A stretch of DNA of 64,000 nt from Marinithermofilum abyssi (GCF_014641195.1 NZ_BMHQ01000001.1:335199-399198), one strand, 5' to 3'; counted from the stretch's first letter, positions 16,297-25,255 are shown. The notes: generated from the sequence alone by a model not told the origin. Program-made: numbers and translations.

Positions 16297-17595
16297 TCAC
16301 ACTCGTGAAGTCTCCGGCGGTGCTGCCTTGTCCGTGTCGGCCTTCACGATACGGCGGTTTTCCCGAGTCAACACTTTGGGTTCCAGATTGATTCGCTCAT
16401 CAGCCATCAAGGAGGCAACGCCCACATTTTTGCCTTTGGCTGCCTGGCAGAATTCGCAGTTGTCCGCATCATGCTCTCGGTAATGCGGCGGCTCGGGATA
16501 GGAGGTGATCACCCCTTCAAAGTTGCGCAAAATGGTCTTTTTGGAACTTTGGGAGACGATGTAGTTGGGTGCCACCGGGATCTTCCCGCCGCCTCCGGGA
16601 GCATCCACCACAAACGTAGGAACGGCATAACCGGAGGTATGGCCCCTCAGGTATTCCATGATTTCCAATCCTTTGGAGATCGGTGCCCGGAAGTGGCCAA
16701 TCCCTTCCGACAAGTCACATTGATAGATGTAATAGGGGCGCACGCGGATTTTGACCAGTTCATGCATCAGTTTTTTCATCACATAGGGACAATCGTTGAT
16801 CCCCGCCAGGATCACCGCCTGGTTTCCCACGGGAACGCCTGCGTCAACCAGCATTTCACAAGCCCGCTTCGCCTCGGGAGTGATTTCCTTGGGATGATTG
16901 AAGTGGGTATTGAGCCAGACGGGATGGTATTTCTTCAGGATCTTGCACAAGTTTTCGGTAATCCGCTGGGGGAACACCACCGGCGCCCGAGTCCCGATGC
17001 GAATGATCTCCACATGGGGAATCTCGCGCAGATTTTTCAAGAGATACTCCAAAATCCGGTCATTGACGAGCAAGCCGTCCCCGCCGGAAAGGAGCACATC
17101 TCGCACTTCCGTGTTGCTGCGGATGTAATCGATGCAGGCATCCATCTGTTTCTTGGGAACCCCCATGCCGATCTGCCCGGAAAAACGACGGCGGGTACAG
17201 TAACGGCAGTACATGGAGCACTGGTTAGTGATCAGGAACAGCACCCTGTCGGGATACCGGTGGGTCAGTCCGGGCACCGGGGAATCCGTATCCTCCAGCA
17301 GCGGGTCCGCCATATCATAGCGGGTCTGTTCCAGTTCGGTAGAGATCGGAACCGATTGCATCCGGATGGGATCCGTCGGATCATCCTTATCCATAAGCAA
17401 CGCATAATAGGGGGTAATGTTCAGGGGGATCGTCTGGTTGGAGATGTCGACTCCCTGAATCTCGTTTTCTTTTAGGTTGATCACTTTTTTCAAATCATCC
17501 AGTTTCCGAATCGTATGCGTCAGCTGCCACAACCAGTCATTCCACTGCTCCTCGGTAACGTCCTTCCACAGTTCCACCTCGCGCCAATCACGCAT
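16297..17595 (-). CDS. kamA: L-lysine 2,3-aminomutase
   Basis: 432 residues. It is a radical SAM enzyme using 4Fe-4S, S-adenosylmethionine and PLP to convert L-lysine to L-beta-lysine, the first step of the pathway. The cluster motif CxxxCxxC is C126-C130-C133 in NQCSMYCRYCTRRRFSG. The PLP-lysine region DAPGGGGKIPVAPNY lies near residue 335. The tail has a Cys pair in DADNCEFCQAAKG, as in zinc-binding clostridial enzymes. ATG 17595 is chosen for the AAAGGGCG site; 22 extra upstream codons are unlikely. It lies 28 bp after kdd. Confidence 0.96.
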   Translation of the reverse strand: MRDWREVELWKDVTEEQWNDWLWQLTHTIRKLDDLKKVINLKENEIQGVDISNQTIPLNITPYYALLMDKDDPTDPIRMQSVPISTELEQTRYDMADPLLEDTDSPVPGLTHRYPDRVLFLITNQCSMYCRYCTRRRFSGQIGMGVPKKQMDACIDYIRSNTEVRDVLLSGGDGLLVNDRILEYLLKNLREIPHVEIIRIGTRAPVVFPQRITENLCKILKKYHPVWLNTHFNHPKEITPEAKRACEMLVDAGVPVGNQAVILAGINDCPYVMKKLMHELVKIRVRPYYIYQCDLSEGIGHFRAPISKGLEIMEYLRGHTSGYAVPTFVVDAPGGGGKIPVAPNYIVSQSSKKTILRNFEGVITSYPEPPHYREHDADNCEFCQAAKGKNVGVASLMADERINLEPKVLTRENRRIVKADTDKAAPPETSRV

Positions 17596-17623
17596 GGTTT
17601 CACGCCCTTTCCCAAAAATGTGT

Positions 17624-18697
17624 TTACGGATGGACCGCATTGGTCGTGTACCGGCGTTCAAACAGCTGTCGCAACGCCTTGTTCTCCCGCAGGGAATCCA
17701 GCGTCAGATCGGCATGTCCCGGGGCATACCCGTTGCCGATCATCATGCGGACATCTTTGCCCACCCCTTCGGCCCCCAGGGCAGCAGCGGTAAACTGGAC
17801 CGCCATGCTGAAAAAGTACACCGTGCCGCCGTCCCGGGTGGCCAAAATGGAAGCCAGCTCTGTATGGCGCACATTGACGCAGTTGATTGTGAGATCCGCC
17901 ATGGCACCCTGTGTTGCCTTCTCCACCGCGTTCATCACCGCGACGGGATCGGTGGCATCCACCCGAATCACCTCATCGGCCAATTGCAGCCGTCGGAGTT
18001 CCTCACATGCCGTCTCCCCCGCTTCCAAAGCCAGCACCTGCCCGGAGGCACCCGCTCTTTTGCGGGCCTGATGCAGGCAGAGGAGACCCGATTTCCCCCC
18101 GGCCCCCAAGATGACCACCCGATCCCTTTCCCGGACCAACCGGGCGGTTTGGGCAGGGGCTCCGCAGACATCCAGGGCAGATAAGGCCAATGTTTCCGGT
18201 AAATCATCCGGCAGTCGGGCAAAAGGTCCGCTCGCAAACAGTACGGCTTTTCCTTGCACCCGAACCTGACCGGTCTGCAGGTTGACGTCCTCCACTTTTT
18301 CCAGAAACAGCGGCGTCAACGTGAGGGAGACCAAAGTAGCGACCCGATCCCTCGGTTGCACTTTTCGATCAGGAAAGGACGGTCCCACCTTTTCGACCGT
18401 TCCGATCAACATGCCGCCGGAATGGGTTATCGGGTTGTGCATCTTCCCTCTTTCTTCCACAATTTGAAGGATACGCTCGCCTATTTTGACAGGATCGTGA
18501 CCCTGCTCCTCCTTCAACTGACTAAAAGAAGCAGAATCAATGTTGAGGCAAGCCACATCGATCAACATCTCATTGTGAAAACACTCCGGTGTCGCATCCA
18601 ACCGTCGGGCCGGCTGCGGGAGCAACCCCTTCGGTTCCAACACCCGATGCAAGCCGTATTCGTGACCTTGCGGTATCTGCTGCATATGTTCCATCAT
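17624..18697 (-). CDS. kdd: L-erythro-3,5-diaminohexanoate dehydrogenase
   Basis: 357 residues. It oxidises 3,5-diaminohexanoate to 5-amino-3-oxohexanoate with NAD(P)+, the step after KamDE. A medium-chain-dehydrogenase-like fold has a Rossmann motif VVILGAGGKSGLL near residue 195. Family segments include NEMLIDVACLNIDSASF and NPITHSGGMLIGTVEKVGP. ATG 18697 has a strong AAAGGGGGG site. It is the first gene of kdd-kamABCDE, placed just downstream of a sigma-54 promoter. The next pathway gene, kce, is not found here. Confidence 0.94.
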   Translation of the reverse strand: MMEHMQQIPQGHEYGLHRVLEPKGLLPQPARRLDATPECFHNEMLIDVACLNIDSASFSQLKEEQGHDPVKIGERILQIVEERGKMHNPITHSGGMLIGTVEKVGPSFPDRKVQPRDRVATLVSLTLTPLFLEKVEDVNLQTGQVRVQGKAVLFASGPFARLPDDLPETLALSALDVCGAPAQTARLVRERDRVVILGAGGKSGLLCLHQARKRAGASGQVLALEAGETACEELRRLQLADEVIRVDATDPVAVMNAVEKATQGAMADLTINCVNVRHTELASILATRDGGTVYFFSMAVQFTAAALGAEGVGKDVRMMIGNGYAPGHADLTLDSLRENKALRQLFERRYTTNAVHP

Positions 18698-18726
18698 GCC
18701 CCCCTTTGCTCGCCATCTAAAAATGT

Positions 18727-18743
18727 TGCAAAAATGATGCCAA
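18727..18743 (-). promoter_or_regulatory. sigma-54 (-24/-12) promoter of the kam operon
   Basis: The minus strand reads TTGGCATCATTTTTGCA, which matches YTGGCACGRNNNTTGCW at all but two positions and keeps the invariant GG and GC. It lies about 30-46 bp upstream of kdd. The gene just upstream encodes a sigma-54-dependent activator, which makes the assignment strong. Confidence 0.85.
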
Positions 18744-18816
18744 TGTTGTTGCCGAAAGGATTCTCCTATCGCCGCCTACCGATTGGCTCCTCTTCATGCT
18801 GGATTTTCGGCAGCTA

Positions 18817-18834
18817 TTTTTGTGCGCACAAAAA
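18817..18834. promoter_or_regulatory. perfect palindrome, possible activator binding site
   Basis: TTTTTGTGCGCACAAAAA is an 18-bp perfect palindrome about 75-90 bp upstream of the -24 element, at a typical distance for a sigma-54 enhancer. Part of it is also the T-tract of the activator's terminator, so the symmetry may be partly coincidental. Confidence 0.45.
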
Positions 18835-18856
18835 ACCCTTCCGACTGGAAGGGTAT
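18831..18856 (-). terminator. terminator of the sigma-54 activator gene
   Basis: CCCTTCC and GGAAGGG form a 7-bp stem with an A/T closing pair around GACT, followed on the minus strand by six Ts. It lies about 265 bp after the activator stop, separating it from the kam promoter. Confidence 0.75.
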
Positions 18857-19118
18857 GGATGACAACTTTTAACATCGCTTCGACTCTTTTGCCCTTTGTT
18901 CCCTTTCCTCCGACGCAGATGTTCATACTGTCGGCTCCAAGAGGTGCGGCATAATGCGAAAGTACTCAAAAAGTACCAGTCACGCTTGGGTCGCAAGCTC
19001 CCGGGTCGTGCGATGTGCCGCTTTTTGCTAGGTCCGTCGAAGTCGCTGCTCGGGGAAAAGAGTAGTTCCGCTTATTTTGAGAAACTTTGTAAAACCCTTT
19101 TCTTCGATCTAAAAGGAA
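18857..19118. other. intergenic region with weak repeat similarity
   Basis: No gene is seen between the activator stop and its terminator. The stretch 18979-19040 shares blocks (GTCACG, CTCC-GGTCGTGC, CGCTTTTT, GGTCC) in the same order with 36718-36780, suggesting a diverged dispersed repeat or a small RNA. This is tentative. Confidence 0.3.
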
Positions 19119-20540
19119 TTATTTTATCTGCAGCTTTTTCAGCTTGTACTGCAGCGTTTGCCGGGGAATGCCCAGCCGAATCGACGCTTGACGGATGTTA
19201 TCGGAACAGGCCTCCATCGCTTCCCGGATCAGCTGCTCTTCCACCCGGGACAAAATGGTTGGAAGATCGTCGGTTTCAGCCGCCCCGGTACGAATTTCCT
19301 TACTTTCTGCAAGAGCTGCAACCGGCTCCAAATGCGGAGGCAAGTGTTCCAGGCGAATTTCCTCGCCGTCCACCCAATGCATCGCCCCTTCGATGGCATG
19401 CTCCAGCTCGCGGACGTTTCCCGGCCAATCATACTGCTTAAACAGCTGCTCCACTTCAGGGGAAACCCGGAACACCTGCCGCTCGAACTGTTTATTGTAT
19501 TGGCGGAGAAAATGACGGGTCAACAACGGAATATCCTTCCTCCTTTCCCGAAGAGGGGGAAGGGAGATGCGAATCACATGAATACGGTAATAGAGATCCT
19601 TGCGAAGTCGGCCTTCCCGCACGCTGACCTCTGGATCTTCATTGGTAGCGGCAAAGATGCGCACATCCACCGGACGTATCCGAACATCCCCAACCCGCCG
19701 AACCACACCGTCTTCCAATACTCGCAGCAATTTGGCCTGCAAATCCAGCGGCATGGCGTGGACCTCATCCAGAAACAGCGATCCTCCCGCAGCCAATTCA
19801 AACAGTCCCGGCCGATCCTCTGCTCCGGTAAACGCCCCTTTGACTGTTCCAAATAAAATCCCCTCCAGCAAGGAAGAAGGGATCGCTGCACAGTTCTGGG
19901 CGATAAAGGGCCGGTTTTTCCGTGGAGAATAATGATGAATCGATTGGACCATCAACTCCTTTCCCGTCCCCGTTTCACCCACCACCAACACCGGTGAGCG
20001 GGTGGCGGCGGCCTTTTTTGCCCGCCCAATCTCCCGCAGCATCCGGGTGTCTTTTGTCAAAATCTGTTCAAAACGGTACAACCCTCTGCTCTCTCTTTTC
20101 TCTTCTTTGCGGCCGCGGGGAGGGCCGGATTCCCCCCTCTGGGTTTGGAGTTCAATCAACTTCTCGGAGAGTTCCTGAATGCGGGTGATGTCCTTGGCGA
20201 CCTCCATCGCCCCTACCCGTTTTCCCTCCACGATCAACGGCACCGTCGTATTAATGGTGACGATCCGCTTGCCATGACGATTGGTATAAGTTTGACGCTG
20301 ATTATAGATAGGATTGCCGTGCTCAATCACTTTGAGCAGGGTGCTGGTCCGATGAGTCAGCGAAGGGAACGCCTCCAACACATGACAGCCCAGCACTTCT
20401 TCCACGGTCAGCCCGTCCAACCCGGCAGCCACATCATTGTAAAAAACCGTAATCCCCTCGGCATCCACGACATGAATTCCCTCGTCAATCGAGCGGAGCA
20501 CTTCCTTTAACATCTCTTCCGTAAAAGCAGGATGAATCAT
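19119..20540 (-). CDS. sigma-54-dependent activator with PAS domain (KamR-like)
   Basis: 473 residues. It has an N-terminal PAS sensor domain (IDEGIHVVDAEGITVFYND), then an AAA+ domain with Walker A GETGTGKE, the sigma-54 contact loop GAFTGA and GSLFLDEVHAMPLDLQ. The C-terminal Fis-type helix-turn-helix has ASIRLGIPRQTLQYKLKKL. ATG 20540 is preferred because AAAGGAG precedes it. Its position upstream of a sigma-54 promoter driving kdd-kamABCDE points to lysine-pathway control, like KamR reported in Bacillus thuringiensis; a BkdR/RocR-type specificity is the alternative. The PAS ligand is unknown. Confidence 0.92.
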   Translation of the reverse strand: MIHPAFTEEMLKEVLRSIDEGIHVVDAEGITVFYNDVAAGLDGLTVEEVLGCHVLEAFPSLTHRTSTLLKVIEHGNPIYNQRQTYTNRHGKRIVTINTTVPLIVEGKRVGAMEVAKDITRIQELSEKLIELQTQRGESGPPRGRKEEKRESRGLYRFEQILTKDTRMLREIGRAKKAAATRSPVLVVGETGTGKELMVQSIHHYSPRKNRPFIAQNCAAIPSSLLEGILFGTVKGAFTGAEDRPGLFELAAGGSLFLDEVHAMPLDLQAKLLRVLEDGVVRRVGDVRIRPVDVRIFAATNEDPEVSVREGRLRKDLYYRIHVIRISLPPLRERRKDIPLLTRHFLRQYNKQFERQVFRVSPEVEQLFKQYDWPGNVRELEHAIEGAMHWVDGEEIRLEHLPPHLEPVAALAESKEIRTGAAETDDLPTILSRVEEQLIREAMEACSDNIRQASIRLGIPRQTLQYKLKKLQIK

Positions 20541-21105
20541 GGAATCACTCCTTTCGGTCAAGCCGCCGGAATTTCGTCCCACTATGCCGAAAATTCGTCA
20601 TCTTGATTATATACATACAATTACGTATAGTCTATGCTGGACAGACTCTTACCAGATCACTCCTGTTCCCTGTTGCATTCCGGCAGTAATTAGATCGGAT
20701 CATATCCCCCATACATTCCCTTTTCCTCCTTTCCGTTATAGCCAACCTCTTCCCCCACAGTCTATGAACAGACACCCACTGGGTCTGCAAAAAAAAAAAC
20801 AGGGGCGGGCATGAAAGCCCGTCCCTGAACACATGAATCTGTCTGGATATCCATTCGGAGAATCTGCTCTCCCCGCAGCTGCGGTAATCGCTCGCGCTCT
20901 CTGTCAGTGTGCACCGGCTGCCAGGAACACGAACCGATACAGTTGGCATGGCAAAAGGGTGATCAATCCTTTCGCCCCCCATCTGCACCATAACCGGCTT
21001 GTCTTTTTTCAAATGAATGATTCCCTCTTCAAAGGTTACCCGTCATTCCAGGCAACTCTCACCGTCTCGAAGTTCAGCCATGTCTATACCGTAACCCAAA
21101 CCCCA
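20541..21105. other. intergenic region with strong terminator
   Basis: No gene can be supported. The minus strand has a frame starting at TTG 21012 with a fair GAGGG site, but it reads through the terminator at 20789-20827 and resembles nothing. The left part carries the activator promoter. Confidence 0.45.
20789..20827 (-). terminator. strong intrinsic terminator
   Basis: CAGGGGCGGGC and GCCCGTCCCTG form a GC-rich stem around ATGAAA, followed on the minus strand by about ten Ts. The only upstream gene on this strand is the LPXTG-like gene, whose stop is about 280 bp away. Confidence 0.85.
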
Positions 21106-21756
21106 TCACGCGCGGTCAGCAGCTTTGCGCCGACGGAACAACATCAGGATGCCGGCGGCCATTGCGGCAAGACCACCCAACAGATAAGCCGGTTGGTTCG
21201 CGGATGTGTCCGGCATCGCTCCGCCTTTCGCGGTTTCTTTGGCTGCTCCTTTATTACCGTAGGCAAAATCCTGCTTTCCTTCGGACACTTCCGGTTCATG
21301 GACCGGAGTCGCTTCATAACCGGAATCCGGATGTTGAATGGTGTCCGTCGGAGAATCCACAGGGTCGGTGGAACCGCCGTGATCCGGGTTATGATCTGCC
21401 GGAGGCTCTTCGTCACTCGGGGGTTGAACCGGATCATCGTCTCCCGGTAAATCGATAATTGGATCGTCATCTCCCGGCGGATCGATCGGATCCGTCGGCG
21501 GGTCTGCCGGATCGTCCCCACTCGGTGGCTCCACCGGATCCGTCGGCGGCAGCTGCGGAGTACCCGGTTCATCCGGGTTATCCGGGCTCAACACAGGAAC
21601 ATCCGGTGCCTCAATCCCCACTTCAACAGAAGGTCCGCCGGAACCCCCGCCCACGTTCAGGTCCAGACCGGGGGCAGCGAAAGCCGGCTTGGCCACGACC
21701 AGGCCTAATACAGTGCAGGACGCGACAACTGCCAATTTGGTGTTTTTCTTAACCAA
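21106..21756 (-). CDS. cell-wall-anchored Pro/Asp-rich surface protein with LPXTG-like signal
   Basis: 216 residues. It has a signal peptide (KKNTKLAVVASC, cleavage after AFA), a long region rich in Pro, Asp and Gly with DPxDPP-type repeats, and a C-terminal sorting signal. The sorting signal is MPDTS, a hydrophobic helix (AYLLGGLAAMAAGILMLF), then RRRK. MPDTS departs from canonical LPxTG, so a dedicated sortase may recognise it; none is in the window. The start is TTG at 21756, seven bases after AAAGGAGG; the ATG six bases upstream of it is in another frame and stops at once. Function is unknown; the Pro-rich region is probably a wall spacer. Confidence 0.8.
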   Translation of the reverse strand: MVKKNTKLAVVASCTVLGLVVAKPAFAAPGLDLNVGGGSGGPSVEVGIEAPDVPVLSPDNPDEPGTPQLPPTDPVEPPSGDDPADPPTDPIDPPGDDDPIIDLPGDDDPVQPPSDEEPPADHNPDHGGSTDPVDSPTDTIQHPDSGYEATPVHEPEVSEGKQDFAYGNKGAAKETAKGGAMPDTSANQPAYLLGGLAAMAAGILMLFRRRKAADRA

Positions 21757-22076
21757 CCATGTTCCTCCTTTGCACTTATTCATCTCCTTCTCATATGATT
21801 ATGACTATTTTTTCTTGTAAAGGGTATCCACCATAAGTTCTACTTTTCCTTTTCCATACAATCCGAAAGTAAGATATTCCTACTGATGGATGTTTCATGG
21901 ATGGAAAGGAAAATACCCGTTGATTCGACGTGTCGAAGAGGCCGTCACCGTTTGAACGATCTGCCCCTGATTATGGCGGGCAAAAACCGGGGAATCATCA
22001 CCAAAGCCCATCTGCCGGTACGGCAGACGAGCTTTACTGTTACCGTTATTCTCCGCTTATTGTTCAGCTCCATTTT
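21757..22076. other. intergenic, nothing clear
   Basis: Promoter side of the surface-protein gene and 3' side of the carboxypeptidase gene. A small palindrome TCTGCCG-GTA-CGGCAGA lies at about 22015-22031 without a T-run; it may end the carboxypeptidase transcript. Confidence 0.4.
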
Positions 22077-23363
22077 TCATGCTGCAATACTGGCTTTCTT
22101 TACCGATGGAGCGGTAGGGGAGTCGGCTTGCTCCGTGATGTAAAGCACCGCTTCTTTGTTTCGGTCGGTTTCCCTGTCAATCACTTCATCGGGAGGATAA
22201 AACCCGGGGTTGGAGGATGTGGGATACATCTCGAACGTATAAGCAAAGATCTTGTGTTGACCGTACGCCCAATCGGTCATGTCCCCGTCGGTAATATACA
22301 AATCACTCGATTGCTGGGCAGTGTACCCGTTGGTTTGGGCCATTTTTTCACCCATCGCCTTAAATACCTCATAGTCATCCCGGCTCATATCCGACGGAGT
22401 ATCTTGATAGGTGTATCCATAAGGCCACAAAATCAACTCGCTGTAGGTGTGGAAGGTAATGGCCGTTTTGATTTGCTGCTTGCCGTCCACCACCCGGCTG
22501 TTGATAAAGTCGCGCATCGCTGTGGTTTCCGGTGCGGAGAAAGGAGCGCTGCCCCGGTACACGTCCGAGCTGGGATTGCCGCTGGACCCGCCGCAGCAGC
22601 CCCATTTATATCCGTAGTTTCGGTTGAGATCCGTGCCTACGGAAGCGAGGAGGCTCTTCTTATTGGGCTGCCGGTTCTTCCGCCACATTTGATATTGATC
22701 ATTCTTCAGGTCGTATTCCCCGCCATCGGGGTTCAGATTAAAAACGATATAGATCTCGCGGGAATCGACATCGCGGGTAATCCGGCTGTCCGACCCGTAA
22801 TGATCTGCAAAGAGGTGCAAGGTGCGAAGAGCCATTTCCACAGTAAGATGTTCCCGGGCATGGTGCTGTGCAACAAAGAGCACCTCCGGCTCCGCTTCGT
22901 CCGACTGCACGTTGTCACTGATTTTGACCGCCCACAGATCCCGGCCTTCATATGACTTTCCAATACTGAACTTTTGCACGATATCGGGATGCTGGGATAC
23001 CACCCGGTCAATCTCCGCCACCATTTCATTATAGTTGTGATAACCGGAATCCTCCGACGGAAAATCCATCGAGGACATCCGCCTCTCCGCCCGGAAGCCC
23101 ATCGCTTCGATCTTGCGGATTTCCCCGGGGGTGGCATAGACGAAGATATGATCTTTTTCCACCCCGTCGATAGCGATGCCGGCACGATGAATCTTGGTCC
23201 GCTCTTCCTTGGTGTTCACTCCATTTACTTGATACAATCCACGTTGTTCCTGTTGGGCGGAAAAGTCTGCTTCCACCGGGGGTTTTCCAAATACGGACAG
23301 CGGCATGACCAAAAGGGCTGCCAACACGACCATCGTCAAAGCGGTCCAGCGGGAAATTTTCAT
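22077..23363 (-). CDS. secreted zinc carboxypeptidase (carboxypeptidase T-like, M14)
   Basis: 428 residues: a signal peptide ([19 protein letters not shown]), a propeptide to about residue 95, and an M14 catalytic domain. Zinc ligands are in [10 protein letters not shown] (HxxE) and the distant His of [15 protein letters not shown]. The catalytic glutamate is in [19 protein letters not shown] holds substrate-binding Asn-Arg. It strongly resembles carboxypeptidase T of Thermoactinomyces vulgaris, a broad-specificity extracellular enzyme. ATG 23363 has AAGGAGG seven bases upstream. The short region after FEMYP fits a single-domain enzyme. Confidence 0.93.
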   Translation of the reverse strand: MKISRWTALTMVVLAALLVMPLSVFGKPPVEADFSAQQEQRGLYQVNGVNTKEERTKIHRAGIAIDGVEKDHIFVYATPGEIRKIEAMGFRAERRMSSMDFPSEDSGYHNYNEMVAEIDRVVSQHPDIVQKFSIGKSYEGRDLWAVKISDNVQSDEAEPEVLFVAQHHAREHLTVEMALRTLHLFADHYGSDSRITRDVDSREIYIVFNLNPDGGEYDLKNDQYQMWRKNRQPNKKSLLASVGTDLNRNYGYKWGCCGGSSGNPSSDVYRGSAPFSAPETTAMRDFINSRVVDGKQQIKTAITFHTYSELILWPYGYTYQDTPSDMSRDDYEVFKAMGEKMAQTNGYTAQQSSDLYITDGDMTDWAYGQHKIFAYTFEMYPTSSNPGFYPPDEVIDRETDRNKEAVLYITEQADSPTAPSVKKASIAA

Positions 23364-24298
23364 CGAATAGCCTCCTTCATGAGCCCAGCGTTTTGCTTTT
23401 GTCACCTTGCCGTTCACTCTGTACTTACAAGAATTTTTCATCATATCCGATTTTTTCAACACCATCATATCCCAGGTCCAACAAAAACGGAACCCCTATC
23501 TTGGCCATCTATTCGCACTTAATATTAGGACTCGAAGAGGGTTCCCCGGTAAAAACCCCTTCCCCTCCATAAATAAAGGTTCAATAATAAAGAAAAAAAG
23601 AAGCGGAAATGGATAAGGACTCCTTGCCTGCTCATCGGGGGGGAAGGGGTTCCGGCGATTCCCGAAGATGGACTGATCGGCAGCTCACCATCTGCCTGTC
23701 TCCGAACAGCCTTCTTATGCGCTGTCTGCGTCAAAAGTACCACTGCTTGCTCATAAATAAGGAGGAATAGAGTGCCTTCCTGCGATTTTTCACCGATTCT
23801 CACACCCGAACCCACTCTATTACCGGTGCAGTAGATAACCCAAACCGCCCTATTCCGTCGGTGTTTCTATCAAAACTCTCTCCAAAACTCCATTAATGGC
23901 AGGGATCTTCTCTTTCATCCTTTCCCATCCGGTCGCCGAAACTGCAGCCCCATACACTCGGATACATGAACCAGGTGTATCCGTTTTGTCAAGCATTCTT
24001 TCCTCACCGAAGGGTATCTCCCCAACGTAAGATCTAATCTATTTACGCCTTTTGATTTACTAACAAGAAGTCCTTGATATGTCAGTTTACAAGAACGATT
24101 CAATACCGGCACGCCAACGGATTTCATCTGTTCAAAGAGGATGCACACCAAGTTAATAGGAATGGGTTATTAAAAAGGCCTCTGTAAGTTTTTATAATAC
24201 AAAGTGTCATTCACAACCGCAGGTCAGCAAGAACACTCTTCATCGCGTTTCCGGCCGGTACCGATGATACCCACAACATAAGGGGAGGATGATTGCTC
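23364..24298. other. large intergenic region (about 0.9 kb)
   Basis: No recognisable gene. Minus-strand frames at 23525-23815 and 23915-24151 have no good start site and resemble nothing. A hairpin CGGATACA/TGTATCCG with TTTTG lies at 23959-23988 on the plus strand. A TATAAT element at 24193-24198 probably belongs to the promoter of the secreted protein at 24299. Confidence 0.5.
24193..24198 (+). promoter_or_regulatory. -10 element of the secreted repeat protein
   Basis: A perfect TATAAT about 100 bp upstream of the start codon. The -35 is weak (TTATTA with a long spacer), so an alternative factor or activator may be needed. Confidence 0.45.
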
Positions 24299-24862
24299 AT
24301 GTGGAAAAAATTCGCTTCTGTTGGTATGGCAGCCGCTTTAACTGTAGGTGTGAGCGTGTCCCTTCCGACCGTCTCTCACGCAGCCGTAACGGATACCGTA
24401 AATGATGTCAAATATCAAGTAGAAAACACTGCCGGATCCGTGCCGGTAAACACCGGTGACGTACAAAGCGCACCGCAAACCGTAAAAGATACTGTGCAAG
24501 GCAAAGTATCCGTAGCCAAAGCAGAAGCTACTGACAAAGTGGAAACCGTCAAGGACAAAGTGGGCACTGTTGGAGAGCCGTCCACTGTGGAAGCCAATGA
24601 TGTAAAAAACAAAGCAGAAAAAGCCGCGGGCAAACTGGATGTGCAAAACGCTGACGAAAAAGTTCACAGCACCGCTCATAAAGCTGTAAACAAAGTGCAC
24701 AAAACTGCCCATAAAGCGGAACAAAAAGTGAACGGAACCAAATACCAAGCCGAAACCGCTGTTTCCAACGCCAAATGGCAAGGGGAAAACACCCTGTCTC
24801 AGTTCTTCAGCCTCGAAGGCCTGAAAGATAAAGTAGCTTCTTTCCTGAACAATTTCTCCTAA
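24299..24862 (+). CDS. secreted Lys/Glu/Ala-rich repetitive helical protein
   Basis: 187 residues. A signal peptide (MWKKFASVGMAAALTVGVSV, cleavage after SHA) precedes a low-complexity, highly hydrophilic chain rich in K, E, A, V, T and D. Short motifs recur: VKYQVENTAG, TKYQAETAV and KWQGENTLS; TAHKAVNKVHK and TAHKAEQKV. Such amphipathic repeats resemble LEA-like or apolipoprotein-like proteins, but no family is recognised. The C-terminus LKDKVASFLNNF is more hydrophobic. ATG 24299 has GGGGAGG ten bases upstream; TTG 24293 is too close to that site. It is monocistronic with its own hairpin terminator. A spore- or wall-associated protective role is speculative. Confidence 0.72.
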   Translation: MWKKFASVGMAAALTVGVSVSLPTVSHAAVTDTVNDVKYQVENTAGSVPVNTGDVQSAPQTVKDTVQGKVSVAKAEATDKVETVKDKVGTVGEPSTVEANDVKNKAEKAAGKLDVQNADEKVHSTAHKAVNKVHKTAHKAEQKVNGTKYQAETAVSNAKWQGENTLSQFFSLEGLKDKVASFLNNFS

Positions 24863-25255
24863 GGAATCAGATAAAGATCAAAAGACCAAAAAGCCAAGCA
24901 CACTTTTGCATGGCCGAGTTAAGGACAAAGCCCTGCGCCGAAAGGCGACAGGGCTTTGTCTATCCTCCGTATTTTCGGTCTATTTCGAAAAACTATTTTG
25001 CAATATAGTTTACACCCGTGCGAGAAGAAGGTGTAAGTTTTCCCCGTTTGTACTGAATGAGCCAGCTGGTTCCGCAAACTAGGGAAATAACCCCTATACC
25101 CAATCCTACTGACGGGATTCCCCATTGATCATACGCCAGGCAGGACAATCGTATGGTAGTGGATAAGGAGAATCTTGAAAGCATGGCCGACACTTCGCAA
25201 ACCGAATTTTTTGAGATATCATATGGATGGAATGTACACAAGAGGAGACCGAAAA
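24863..25255. other. intergenic, terminator and MFS promoter side
   Basis: It contains the palindromic terminator at 24924-24960 and the leader of the MFS gene. Opposite-strand frames overlapping this area have no family resemblance. Confidence 0.5.
24924..24960 (+). terminator. terminator hairpin; shared 36-bp palindrome, copy 2
   Basis: GACAAAGCCCTGCGCC and GGCGACAGGGCTTTGTC pair around GAAA, about 60 bp after the secreted-protein stop. It is nearly identical to the reverse complement of 5750-5785. The T-tail is poor (TATCCTCC), so it may be a mobile palindrome that happens to end transcripts. Confidence 0.6.

Noticed and set aside
20632-21012. 126-codon minus-strand ORF after the surface-protein gene
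   Set aside because: It reads straight through a very strong terminator and resembles no family, although its TTG start has a fair ribosome binding site.
23525-24151. Two minus-strand ORFs of 96 and 78 codons
   Set aside because: No good starts, no family resemblance; composition like non-coding DNA.
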